A stretch of 28,002 nucleotides of DNA from Flavobacteriales bacterium UBA972. Lineage in GTDB: Bacteria > Bacteroidota > Bacteroidia > Flavobacteriales > Schleiferiaceae. The stretch's first letter is position 1. Each line of letters starts with the position of its first letter. The notes beneath the pieces were generated by a model that ran no database searches, was not told the DNA's origin, and was given only the letters and a program-made list of their open reading frames with translations. Made by a program: the position numbers and the translations under genes. Of this stretch, positions 15,419 to 24,125 are shown piece after piece. Where the stretch lies: NCBI GenBank assembly GCA_002292855.1, contig DBBY01000029.1, forward strand, positions 1-28,002, given 5' to 3'.

Positions 15419-15782
15419 ACTGCTTTAGTTTGGGTTTAAAGATACGTCTGCGAAGGAATAGCGCAAGAAGCGTGCCCGATGCGATTCCTAAAGAATTGGC
15501 CGCCACATCGGTCCATGAAAAGATACGACCCTCAGCAGCAATGGGTTGCAGAATTTCTACGGCCAATCCGAACCCAAAACTTAACAGTGCAACCTTCCAT
15601 GGCCCTGCCGCCGACCGGCTGTAAAGCATAAGCAGGAACGAAATGCCCAAGTAGGCTCCAAAATGAAGCACTAAATCCCGGACGTAAAGGAACATTCGCG
15701 GGAGCTCCGCACTGGGTTGAAGGGAATAGAAAAAAACAATGCCCGCCCATATAAGAGCGAGCGAAAGCCATAGATGCCGCAT
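15405..15782 (-). CDS. VanZ-like small membrane protein
   Basis: A 125-residue protein with four predicted helices and the VanZ-like pattern: DLVLHFGAYLGISFLL (about 36-51) and EILQPIAAEGRIFSWTDVAANSLGIASG (about 76-103, key residues E, Q, R, W, D and N). VanZ in Enterococcus gives low-level teicoplanin resistance by an unclear mechanism; most homologues have no known role, and nothing here suggests antibiotic resistance. I start at the ATG at 15782, 25 bases after gcvH. The frame continues open upstream into gcvH, but those codons lack membrane or family character. The 3' end overlaps tonB by 14 bases, so the two are translationally linked. Confidence 0.86.
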   Translation of the reverse strand: MRHLWLSLALIWAGIVFFYSLQPSAELPRMFLYVRDLVLHFGAYLGISFLLMLYSRSAAGPWKVALLSFGFGLAVEILQPIAAEGRIFSWTDVAANSLGIASGTLLALFLRRRIFKPKLKQYESS

Positions 15783-15807
15783 GCGCAACACCGTATCGAT
15801 AATCGGG

Positions 15808-16188
15808 CTAGGCACCCGTGAGCTTGCGGTAGGCGTCGGAGTCCAAAAGGGCCTCCACGTCTGCAACACTCGCAACCTTAACGCGCACCATCCAGCCCTG
15901 ACCGTAGGGGTCCGAATTGACCAGGTCGGGTTGGTTGTCAATGGCAGGGTTAACCTCGATTACTTCACCGTCGATGGGCAAATAAAGATCGCTTACCGTT
16001 TTAACGGCCTCTACCGAGCCAAAAACCTCTTCTGCAGCGAGGGTCTCGCCTTGGGTTGGAATATCGACAAAAACAATATCACCAAGTTCCCCTTGGGCAA
16101 AGTCGGTGATGCCAACAGTTGCGATGTCGCCTTCAAGGCGGATCCACTCGTGGTCTTTGGTGTAGCGTAGGCTCGTAGGGTATTCCAT
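15808..16188 (-). CDS. gcvH: Glycine cleavage system H protein
   Basis: A 126-residue lipoyl carrier of the glycine cleavage system, shuttling the aminomethyl group between P, T and L proteins in the cytosol. The opening YTKDHEWIRLEGDIATVGITDFAQGELGDIVFV is diagnostic. The lipoylated lysine is Lys63 in SVEAVKTVSDLYLPIDGEV, and length is normal. I start at the ATG at 16188 because it matches the family N-terminus; an in-frame start at 16209 would overlap a perfect -7 box. The gene follows sprA by 30 bases, and that gap contains the box TATATTTG. It could therefore be expressed both from the sprA transcript and from its own promoter. The P, T and L genes are absent here, as is usual when gcvH sits behind sprA. 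Confidence 0.95.
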   Translation of the reverse strand: MEYPTSLRYTKDHEWIRLEGDIATVGITDFAQGELGDIVFVDIPTQGETLAAEEVFGSVEAVKTVSDLYLPIDGEVIEVNPAIDNQPDLVNSDPYGQGWMVRVKVASVADVEALLDSDAYRKLTGA

Positions 16189-16192
16189 GGCA

Positions 16193-16200
16193 CAAATATA
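16193..16200 (-). promoter_or_regulatory. Perfect TAnnTTTG -7 box immediately before gcvH
   Basis: On the minus strand this reads TATATTTG, an exact match to the Bacteroidetes -7 element, ending 4 bases before the gcvH ATG. Initiation at the usual distance would fall on or beside the start codon, giving a leaderless gcvH mRNA. The nearest upstream TTG gives a 14-base spacer, shorter than usual. Confidence 0.45.
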
Positions 16201-16218
16201 GTAAGCCAAAGGGCCAAT

Positions 16219-19200
16219 TTACCCACCTAAATTAAGCCGCAAGGCAATACCGCTTTGCCATTGATTGGTAGGGAAGGCCTGGCTGGTTTTGAAGGAACTA
16301 ACCGTTTGATCGTAGTAAAATTGCGTGGTCAAGCGACGGCTCATGCGGTAGTCTGCGGTAAACTTGATGGTCGTGCGCGTCTGGCCCGCTGTCGGTTGGT
16401 AGAAATCCTCGAGAATTCGCCGAATGACGGTTTGGTTGTCGCTGAACTTCACGTCCAACTTCAACTCAAGATTGGATTTAATGGTGCGGGGGGCTCCGCC
16501 CTGCTCGACAATGCGAAACTGAACGTCCTTTATGATGTAGCCAAAACCAACCGTTACGTCCTGGGCCTTGCTCTCGGTGAGCTGGTTATTGGCCATACTT
16601 AGGTTAAGCTGACGCATCATTCCGTAGTTGAGCTTGAAGGAGGCATTGCTTCGCGTGCGCAAATCCACACCAACTAGGGGCGAAAAGGATTCCGAAACCG
16701 AAATCTGACCGACTTGACGGTCGGGCATAATGTCTAGGTTGTCGTTGCGAGGGAACAAGTCCAGGGGACTGTCCTGCAGCCGCTGCGCCCGGAGCATGTG
16801 GGTCTGAAGGCCAGAAACCGTCATGGTGCTGGCGTAGGAATGACTCAAACTGAGCGCCGTGAACACATTGCGCACTGCCTTTAGGCGCATCAATCCGGTG
16901 TAGGTCAGGTTCCAGTTGGGGAAGAAGGGCAGCGCACTGTAGTTGCCAATTGGCAGGTTGGATGTGGCGCGGTTACCATAGGCCGCGAGAAAGGCGTTGG
17001 CCAGTACGTCGGTATGGAGCACCGAAAACCCGTCGTATCCGTACCGCGAAGAGTCCGAGAAGTCGATAAACGCGTTGGAATAATTAGGGTCAATGATGGA
17101 CTGACGGTCTGCCATTCGGCGAGATACCTCGAGTCGGGCCGACTTAAAGCGGTCGTAGGCCGCACTGGAGTAGTCGGGCTCTTTGCTGACGTCAAAGGCC
17201 GAGGGCAGAGACAGCCAAGACCCGCTGTAGGTCAGCATTTCTTGGGGGTTAAAGGCATGGAAACCCTGAGAAAAGAGCGAATCCAAACCGGTTCCAGTGG
17301 AGTACCGGTAGGTATAGGAAGCCTGGCGACCGTAGGTCTGGTTGGCGTTCAGGGTGATGCGCATGTCTTGCAGCGGCTCCAGCTGGGCCCTCAACGTAAT
17401 GTTTCGCGTAGTCGCCTCGGTAGCCCTCATCGGTTGGCGCGGATTCTCGAGCAGCCAGCCACTGGCGGCAGCCAAAGACGGCAGGTCGTGGGGCAGGCCG
17501 AGGGCCGCCTTCCAGCCAGGAGCAAAGTCTGACTCGGGAGTTAGTCCGCTAAACACGGGGACCGTTCTAAACCCGGGAAGCAGGGATCCGGTATTGAGGC
17601 TGGCGGTTGCGTTGACACTTTTGAGCATGGTCGCGAGGTCAACAACCCCAATGAAGAGCGTCTTGGCCAGCGACGGCTTTGCCGCCTCGACCTTCTTGCC
17701 GCCTGCTCCTTTTGCCGTCTCTGCAGGCTTTGCACCTCGGGCGGTGGCGGTATTCGTGCGCGAAGGCTTTTTAAGCTTGCTGTAGCCCGGAATCAGGTTG
17801 TACAGCGTCACCATGTTTGCGTTGGCCGAAGCGTTCCACTTGCCGCTGGATTCAACCGTGTTCCCGAAATTCAGGGAATCCAGTCCTGGCCGCGCAGCCC
17901 AAAGGGAGTTGGTCTTCCAATCCAGATCGGCCGTGTAGCGCACTTGGGTTTGAACGAAGCTAAGCAGGGGTATCTTATTGATCGGTATGGCCCAGGTCGT
18001 ATTAATAGTGTGGTGGTACTCGGTAGGACGTCCGCCCGAACTCAGGCTCTGCGCCAAGAAATCGCGCACGCTGTCGGCCGAGGCGGGCCCGGGTAGCTCG
18101 TCAAAGCGCAGCCGCACTCTGCCGGTGTAGTCCAGCTTCCAGGTCTTGGTCGGATCCCAAATCACGTTGTAGTTGCGATCCATCGTGAAGTTTTTGTTGT
18201 AGGTGATGGGCAATTGAAACTTGGGGTTGTCTACGTTGCGCATTTGCATAATCTGCTGGCTTCTAAGTAGGTCTGCGCGGACGCTGATTCGCGAAGGCGT
18301 CAGGTTGATGTTGGCGTCGCGAATGATGGCCAAACTCTTGGGCTTCAAATTTTTAAAGGGCTGAAAATTGATCGGTTGCGACTGGTAGGCATAGGCGAGG
18401 CTGCCGCGGTTCTCGTGGCGAAGGTCCTGAAGGGTATTGGCATCGCGACGCAGCACCTCGTTAAAGGCATAGGTCGCGCTGAGGTTTTCTATGTCCCAGG
18501 GGCGGGGTTTCTTGGGCAGCTTGGTCTTGTCTTCTCTGCCATCCTGCAGCCCTGACTCGGACTCTCCCTTGGAATCGAACCCATCCATGGCCGGCGGACC
18601 GTTTGCCGCAGCGCGTCCGCCCTGAGCCCCCCCCGAAGCGCGGTCAATTCGGACGTTGGTGAAGGCAATTGCCCGTCGCTGCTGAAAGTCACTGACCATG
18701 GAACGCAGGGAGTCCCTTCCCTCTTGGTTCAGCAGGTTGGCCAGGGCCTTGGGCATTTCAATGTCGGGATTGTAGGGATTGAACATTGGGGTTTTCCAAT
18801 CCTGCGCTTGAGTTATGAACACCGGCAATCGCAACCGACTGCTGGCCGGAAGAAAGCGATGCAAATCAAGGTTGGTCTGAAGGTCGTAGTTCATGGCGCT
18901 GAACTTGTTGCGCTCGTTGGGCGCCATGTCTATGGTTCCAAAGCCCGGGGTTGAGAACCCTCCGCTGAGTGCAACCTGCCCTAAATCTGCGAGCTTAACG
19001 GTTCCGCGGGCGAGTCCGGCCACCCCTCCCCTGTTGTCGAATTCGGTCATTCGCAGCTCGTTAACCCAAACCTCAATGCACTTGTCCATTCCGTCGTCGT
19101 TCTGGTTCGATGCGCTGCGGCGCGGATTCCTAAGGCCAATCATAACCGTGCGGACCCATCCCAGGTTGGGTGTTCCCACAACCCGGTAGGTGCGGTCGCC

Positions 19201-22200
19201 AATTACCCGCTCAAAGGGCAGGGCGCTGCTCACGTTGGGGTTGGTCTGCATGGCCGCGTCACGCTCAAGTTTAAGGGCGGTCCAAAGAGCAAACTCGATG
19301 TCTACGTCGTTGGTACTCGGCCAGATGACGTCTTCTGCCGTAGTAGCCCAAGGAGTTACCGTGAGGGGCATCTCGTACTCGTAGTAGTTTTGGCTGTAGT
19401 CGTTGCCGATGCGCACAAACAAACGAACGTCCTCATCCTTGAGGAGGTTTGGCTCGTCGGCGGCCTCAGCATGCACAAACATCTTCAGGCGCTTGTTCAT
19501 GCGCATGTCGACGCTGGTGTTTTTGAACACGGCACGGCCGTCTCCGTCGCGAAGTCCGCAGGTGCGCATGCTCAAGGACTGCTCGTTTTGCTGAAGAAGC
19601 GAGGTATTGCCGAGCAATACCTGGCGGCGAATTCCCGGAGGCATGCGGTAGGCTACTGGTACGCGACCGCCGTTTTCTTCAAGGTTTACCGCATTGACGG
19701 TAAAAGTGGTTGCGACGGACTCGTCGACGGGAATCATTTCGCGCGATGCATCGAGGTTGAACCGGTAGCGACGCCATTCGCCTCGGACCAGGTCGAGTCG
19801 GGCCATGCGAAGCACCACAGGCTGCTGCCAATCGTGCAGAATCCATCGAGCAAAGCGAATGGAGCGAAAGTCCTGCGCGCCGTTAATGCGCTGGTCAGGC
19901 TCAAAAACAGGAATTTTAAACTGGATCCAGCGAACCGGTCTGCGCGTTTGGTCGGGCAGCAGGTCGGTAGTGGTCTCGTAGATGTCGGCAATGTAGTTCG
20001 TGCCTATCACCAAGTCCTCGGGGCGCATTGAAATTTTGTAGCTGAAGTACTGCTCTGAGCGGTTAAGGGTTGCGTCGCGGTTGACGTCTTCTTTGTCGGG
20101 CATGTTGGTGCTCATGGCGGGCTGCCCATCAATAAGGTCAGTGCGCGAGTTGCCGTCGGGGTTGTTGAAGTAGCGGTAGCGGCGCAAAATATCGGCGTCG
20201 GCCTGGTCCTGACTGCTGCCTCGGTAGAAGGCAAAGTTGTCGGCCGCGGGGTCTACCTGCGCCTTAACATAGGCCGGGCTCGCTGCTCCAAAGGCCGACT
20301 GAATCTTGTCGAGGTAGGTCTGGGAATTCGCGCCAATCCATCGGCGCTCGTCCTGGTCCATTAGTCCGTCGACACCCACGTCTTGGTTGGGTCGGGAGGC
20401 TTCGCTGTTGTCAAAGGCATCCACCACTGGCTGGTATTTTGAGGCATAGCCCCACATGGAAGAGTCCACGTCGTTTCGAGAGCCGTCCGAAGGCAGTCCG
20501 TGCTCAAAGGACTGCATTCCGTCTTTGAGAATGTCTTCAGACACGTTGCCCAGGTGCAGGTACACGTCTCCGCCCGGGGCGCTTGGGTCGTCTAAGAAGG
20601 GGTCCATTACCCAGAACTGAACAAATTCGATGTTTTGCTCTTCAAAATTGTTGATAGTGAGCTGGCGCATGATGCCTCCCCAACGGCTGCGCGGATTTTT
20701 GAGGCTACCGTCGGGATTAATGCCCGAAGAGATTCCGCTTAGACCCTGCACGTCGTAGTTGTAGGGTCCGCGCTCGGTCGGATCAAACTGCAGGTCAAAG
20801 GTGTTGATGTTGCGCGCCTGACTTGGGTCGAGGGTTATGTTGGGGAAGACCTCGGCAAAGGGCACCATGCGCTGCCGGTGGTCGCTGGTAATAGCCGGAT
20901 TGTTGCGAATGTTAATGGGCGTTATGCTGGTGCCGGTAAAAAAGGAATTGTCAATGACGTACCAGGAGAGCCGGGCGCGGTTGTAGTTGGACGCCCAGTT
21001 GTTGGTGAAATCCGCCTCCTTGAAGAGTTCCGGCTGGCCTTCGGGAATCGAGGAGAGCTGCCAGGTAATGGTTCCGCGAAGGTCAATGGCCGTTTGGCTG
21101 CTCTCAAAGTCGTCGAGGTAGGTAGTCGGCTCCCCGTTGACGCTGATGATGCGCGGCGAACCCGGTATGAGCTGCGCGACTTCGCCCGTGAGCAACACAC
21201 TGGACGGCACCTTGGTGGAGACAAAGGGAAGCTTATCAAGCGCTCGAGTCAGGCCCGGAAGGGTCTTCTCGTACTGCGTATTCATACCCCATATCGAGTT
21301 GCGCACTGGTTCGTCGCCGGCAGCCACTTTTTGCGTGAGGGCACCCTCGCGCAGCTGCAGAATGGAGCCGCCAACCGTCCAGTTGGGCCGGAGCTGGTGG
21401 CTTACTGTGGCGCCCGTGAAGGTCTTTGCCTGAAAATTAAATAGGGAATTATTCTCAAAACTTACCCGAATAGGGACTCCGCTCTGCAGAATGGCTTCGT
21501 TGATTACACGCACTTGACCAAGGGCGTAGTCCACGGTAAAGTCTTGGTTCTCAGTAAGCATGTTCCCCCCGGCCGTCACCGAAATGGACCCGCGCGGAAT
21601 ATTAAAGGAATTCAGCTGAATGACGGATCCGCCCGCAGATTTATAGCGGCCGCGAAGCAAGAACTTATTCTTTTGGGTTTGCTCCTGAGCGCGGAACAGG
21701 GTCGAATCGTAGAGCTCTTGGTATACGTACCTCTTGCGTTCTTCAGCGGTACTAAGCTGCTTCGACAGGGAGGATCCAAAGGGCTCCAGAGAAGGCAAGA
21801 AAATGCGGCCCGTAGCCGACAGGACGGTCAATCCCTCGACAAAGTCGAAGAGTCCGTCTGCGAAGGGATCACCGTTGGTATTGACTTTATCGGTTTGCAA
21901 GACCTGCACCAGCAATTGATCTTTAACGCTTGACTTGGGCAAAAACGGAATGGGCAATCCTGTTTCGTCGTTCACGTAGAGAAGCTCTAGGCGAAAGTCT
22001 TCTGGGCTCAATTGGAATGCGTTGAGGCTGTAAACGTTCTTCATCATGAGGTCCCATGCCGGGCTGCGAACGTTTAAAATTTGGTGCTTCAGCAGTTTAA
22101 GAATGAGCGACTTGGGCGCAACAATGCCGTCGTTAGAAAACTCACCAACCTGATAGGTCCGGCCGTTGACGGTGTACTGGTAGGCCACTGCAATGACTTC

Positions 22201-23508
22201 GTCTTGATTAAGTGAGGTATTCAGAGAAATGTAGCCCAGCTGAGGGTGAAAGCTGTACTCGTTGGGCTGCAGCATGCGCGCGTTGGTCAATTGGGCGTAT
22301 TCGATGTTGGCGTCGTAGCCCGAACTGTTGAGCGAAGAACCCGCAGAAGCCGCATCGCGCACGGAGGCAAACCGAGCAATCAGCTCTTGGGGATCCAAGC
22401 GGTTTACGCGGTTGGATGGCCAAGGGTCCGCGCTAGGGCCCGGGAAAATTGCCTCGCCCGGAAGGGACGACGAAGGGCTCCGGTAGGCCGCGCCCTCTGC
22501 CTCACCGAGGTCTAGGAAGGCGACCAGATTGCGCACCTCGGTTGGATTGTTTCGGCGGTTGGTCAGCCACACTTCGACCCGGGTTATTTGCATGGGCGAC
22601 TGAATAATCGGGCGGGTGCCCAACCACTGCTCGTAGCGGTCCCTAAAAAACTGCGCCAAAAAAAAGTGGCGATTTGCCTCGTAGGCGTCGGCCTGAATTC
22701 GAAATTCTTGCGTGGACGCTCCGCCCTGAATGTTCATGCTCTGGCTTTGGGAGCGCTGCTCGGCCAAAACGGTGGTAACCGTTGTTTTGCCAAACTGCAT
22801 TTGGGTTTTGAGACCAAACAGGCTTTGAACGCCGGTGATGAGGCTACCGTTGGTGGGCAAACTCACGTCGCCCATTTCAAAACCTTTAAGAATGTCGTCT
22901 TCTTGGCCCTTGAAGTCCAGTTTTATTTTGTTTTCGAAGGCAAAGGTTGCCTCGGTGTCAAAATTAAAGTTGAGGTTGAGGCGGTCGCCCAGCTTGCCCG
23001 CCGCGCTGATTTGCATTTTTTGGTCAAAGTCAAAGGCGAGGGTCCGGCGATTTCGCTCGGGAACAATGGGATTTTTAATATGCTGGTAGCGCAGACCAAA
23101 CCGCAGCTCCGCACTGCCGGTTGGGCGAATTTCGAGTTTGTCAGAACCAAAAATATCCCGAAGAACCGGGCTCGTTATGCTCATGTCGGGAACGAGGCTT
23201 GACCCGCCTCGATCTGATGACGCATCGTTCTGGGACCATCGGTTTTGCCAATAATCCGATTCCAGCTCGCGAAACCGCATTGCCTGATAGTCTGCGGCAT
23301 TGAGGTACCTCGGAGCACCGACGGGCACACCAGAAACGGTGCGCTGAAGGATGTAAAAACCTGTGACGGGGTCGTAGGTAACCTCAGTCTTCCAGTTGGG
23401 AGGATTGGGGAGGCCCGGCATTGGCCAGCCAGTTCCTGTGGTATCCTGGCCCTCAAGATTCAGCACTGCCAGCAATCCCAGCAGACCCAGTGTCCACCGC
23501 ATGCGCAT
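16219..23508 (-). CDS. sprA: T9SS outer-membrane translocon SprA (Sov)
   Basis: A 2429-residue outer-membrane protein, close to the known size of SprA (about 2400). SprA forms the very large beta-barrel through which T9SS cargo and gliding adhesins pass. A signal peptide (MRMRWTLGLLGLLAVLNLEG) is followed by the characteristic N-terminal SprA region. There PDMSITSPVLRDIFGSDKLEIRP, NFNFDTEATFAFENKIKLDF, GQEDDILKGFEMGDVSLPTN and SLFGLKTQMQFGKTTVTTVLAEQRSQSQ (about 105-265) are highly typical. YTVNGRTYQVGEF lies near residue 445 and YLDDFESSQ near 795. The C-terminal half is strand-rich and ends in the barrel-like IALRLNLGG. Two low-complexity stretches, Gly/Ala/Lys-rich at about 1620-1670 and Ala/Lys/Gly-rich at about 1910-1945, look like loops. 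It begins inside the ruvA stop (TAATG) and is followed by gcvH. The frame is intact throughout. Confidence 0.96.
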   Translation of the reverse strand: MRMRWTLGLLGLLAVLNLEGQDTTGTGWPMPGLPNPPNWKTEVTYDPVTGFYILQRTVSGVPVGAPRYLNAADYQAMRFRELESDYWQNRWSQNDASSDRGGSSLVPDMSITSPVLRDIFGSDKLEIRPTGSAELRFGLRYQHIKNPIVPERNRRTLAFDFDQKMQISAAGKLGDRLNLNFNFDTEATFAFENKIKLDFKGQEDDILKGFEMGDVSLPTNGSLITGVQSLFGLKTQMQFGKTTVTTVLAEQRSQSQSMNIQGGASTQEFRIQADAYEANRHFFLAQFFRDRYEQWLGTRPIIQSPMQITRVEVWLTNRRNNPTEVRNLVAFLDLGEAEGAAYRSPSSSLPGEAIFPGPSADPWPSNRVNRLDPQELIARFASVRDAASAGSSLNSSGYDANIEYAQLTNARMLQPNEYSFHPQLGYISLNTSLNQDEVIAVAYQYTVNGRTYQVGEFSNDGIVAPKSLILKLLKHQILNVRSPAWDLMMKNVYSLNAFQLSPEDFRLELLYVNDETGLPIPFLPKSSVKDQLLVQVLQTDKVNTNGDPFADGLFDFVEGLTVLSATGRIFLPSLEPFGSSLSKQLSTAEERKRYVYQELYDSTLFRAQEQTQKNKFLLRGRYKSAGGSVIQLNSFNIPRGSISVTAGGNMLTENQDFTVDYALGQVRVINEAILQSGVPIRVSFENNSLFNFQAKTFTGATVSHQLRPNWTVGGSILQLREGALTQKVAAGDEPVRNSIWGMNTQYEKTLPGLTRALDKLPFVSTKVPSSVLLTGEVAQLIPGSPRIISVNGEPTTYLDDFESSQTAIDLRGTITWQLSSIPEGQPELFKEADFTNNWASNYNRARLSWYVIDNSFFTGTSITPINIRNNPAITSDHRQRMVPFAEVFPNITLDPSQARNINTFDLQFDPTERGPYNYDVQGLSGISSGINPDGSLKNPRSRWGGIMRQLTINNFEEQNIEFVQFWVMDPFLDDPSAPGGDVYLHLGNVSEDILKDGMQSFEHGLPSDGSRNDVDSSMWGYASKYQPVVDAFDNSEASRPNQDVGVDGLMDQDERRWIGANSQTYLDKIQSAFGAASPAYVKAQVDPAADNFAFYRGSSQDQADADILRRYRYFNNPDGNSRTDLIDGQPAMSTNMPDKEDVNRDATLNRSEQYFSYKISMRPEDLVIGTNYIADIYETTTDLLPDQTRRPVRWIQFKIPVFEPDQRINGAQDFRSIRFARWILHDWQQPVVLRMARLDLVRGEWRRYRFNLDASREMIPVDESVATTFTVNAVNLEENGGRVPVAYRMPPGIRRQVLLGNTSLLQQNEQSLSMRTCGLRDGDGRAVFKNTSVDMRMNKRLKMFVHAEAADEPNLLKDEDVRLFVRIGNDYSQNYYEYEMPLTVTPWATTAEDVIWPSTNDVDIEFALWTALKLERDAAMQTNPNVSSALPFERVIGDRTYRVVGTPNLGWVRTVMIGLRNPRRSASNQNDDGMDKCIEVWVNELRMTEFDNRGGVAGLARGTVKLADLGQVALSGGFSTPGFGTIDMAPNERNKFSAMNYDLQTNLDLHRFLPASSRLRLPVFITQAQDWKTPMFNPYNPDIEMPKALANLLNQEGRDSLRSMVSDFQQRRAIAFTNVRIDRASGGAQGGRAAANGPPAMDGFDSKGESESGLQDGREDKTKLPKKPRPWDIENLSATYAFNEVLRRDANTLQDLRHENRGSLAYAYQSQPINFQPFKNLKPKSLAIIRDANINLTPSRISVRADLLRSQQIMQMRNVDNPKFQLPITYNKNFTMDRNYNVIWDPTKTWKLDYTGRVRLRFDELPGPASADSVRDFLAQSLSSGGRPTEYHHTINTTWAIPINKIPLLSFVQTQVRYTADLDWKTNSLWAARPGLDSLNFGNTVESSGKWNASANANMVTLYNLIPGYSKLKKPSRTNTATARGAKPAETAKGAGGKKVEAAKPSLAKTLFIGVVDLATMLKSVNATASLNTGSLLPGFRTVPVFSGLTPESDFAPGWKAALGLPHDLPSLAAASGWLLENPRQPMRATEATTRNITLRAQLEPLQDMRITLNANQTYGRQASYTYRYSTGTGLDSLFSQGFHAFNPQEMLTYSGSWLSLPSAFDVSKEPDYSSAAYDRFKSARLEVSRRMADRQSIIDPNYSNAFIDFSDSSRYGYDGFSVLHTDVLANAFLAAYGNRATSNLPIGNYSALPFFPNWNLTYTGLMRLKAVRNVFTALSLSHSYASTMTVSGLQTHMLRAQRLQDSPLDLFPRNDNLDIMPDRQVGQISVSESFSPLVGVDLRTRSNASFKLNYGMMRQLNLSMANNQLTESKAQDVTVGFGYIIKDVQFRIVEQGGAPRTIKSNLELKLDVKFSDNQTVIRRILEDFYQPTAGQTRTTIKFTADYRMSRRLTTQFYYDQTVSSFKTSQAFPTNQWQSGIALRLNLGG

Positions 23509-24086
23509 TAGAGTCGTGCTAGAGCGCGTTTGATTAAGTCTTCGAGGCTGTATTCTAGCTCTTCGGCCGAGAGGGCAGCAAGAACCTTCTCGACAGCCAC
23601 CCGGGCGAAGCCCAGAACCAATAGGGCCTCGAGTGCCTCATGACGGGCAGAAGTGCCACCGGAGGCCATTGGGGCTAAAGCACCCAGTTTAATGGCCTTA
23701 TCGCGAATGTCTATAATAATTCGCTGCGCCGTCTTGGCCCCAATTCCCTTGATGCGCTGAAGACTCCCCGAGTCGCCATTGGCGATTACCGACAAGGCCT
23801 CCTCAGGACGCAGGGTAGATAGAATAACTCGCGCAGTGCTGGCTCCCACTCCCGAAACGGAATTCAGAAGCACAAAAACATCGCGTTCCAGCTCGGTGGC
23901 AAAACCAAAAAGCAATTGAGCGTCTTCGCGATAAACTGGGTGCAGAAGCAACTCTGCCTTTCCCAAATCCGGCAGCTGGCCAAAGGTGGTGAGCGAAATA
24001 TGAATGAGGTAGCCCACACCCCCACAGTCCATCACTACATAGGTTGGGGTCTTGCGTTCGAGGGTCCCTCTGAGGTGATAAAGCAT
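23508..24086 (-). CDS. ruvA: Holliday junction branch migration protein RuvA
   Basis: A 192-residue protein. RuvA tetramers bind Holliday junctions and load the RuvB motor for branch migration. The N-terminal OB fold (MLYHLRGTLERKTPTYVVMDCGGVGYLIHISLTTF) is followed by two helix-hairpin-helix motifs: LLNSVSGVGASTARVILS (about 73-90) and LQRIKGIGAKTAQRIIIDIRDK (about 108-129). A flexible linker leads to the C-terminal RuvB-contacting domain (HEALEALLVLGF to the end). The stop codon shares one base with the sprA start, so ruvA and sprA are translationally coupled. I see no convincing -7 box in the 39 bases upstream; transcription may enter from the preceding cargo gene or from a site I cannot recognise. 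Confidence 0.96.
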   Translation of the reverse strand: MLYHLRGTLERKTPTYVVMDCGGVGYLIHISLTTFGQLPDLGKAELLLHPVYREDAQLLFGFATELERDVFVLLNSVSGVGASTARVILSTLRPEEALSVIANGDSGSLQRIKGIGAKTAQRIIIDIRDKAIKLGALAPMASGGTSARHEALEALLVLGFARVAVEKVLAALSAEELEYSLEDLIKRALARL

Positions 24087-24125
24087 ACCTGACTAAACGT
24101 CAAACAATCGGAATTCGTATGCAGC

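Noticed and set aside
15405..15782. Antibiotic-resistance reading of the vanZ-like gene
   Set aside because: No van genes are nearby, and VanZ-like proteins are widespread housekeeping membrane proteins in Bacteroidetes; only the fold name is supported.
19390..20031. A 213-codon plus-strand open frame within sprA, and a similar one at 22588-23202
   Set aside because: Both are antisense to intact sprA, have no promoter or family features, and are expected by chance under a gene of 7.3 kb.
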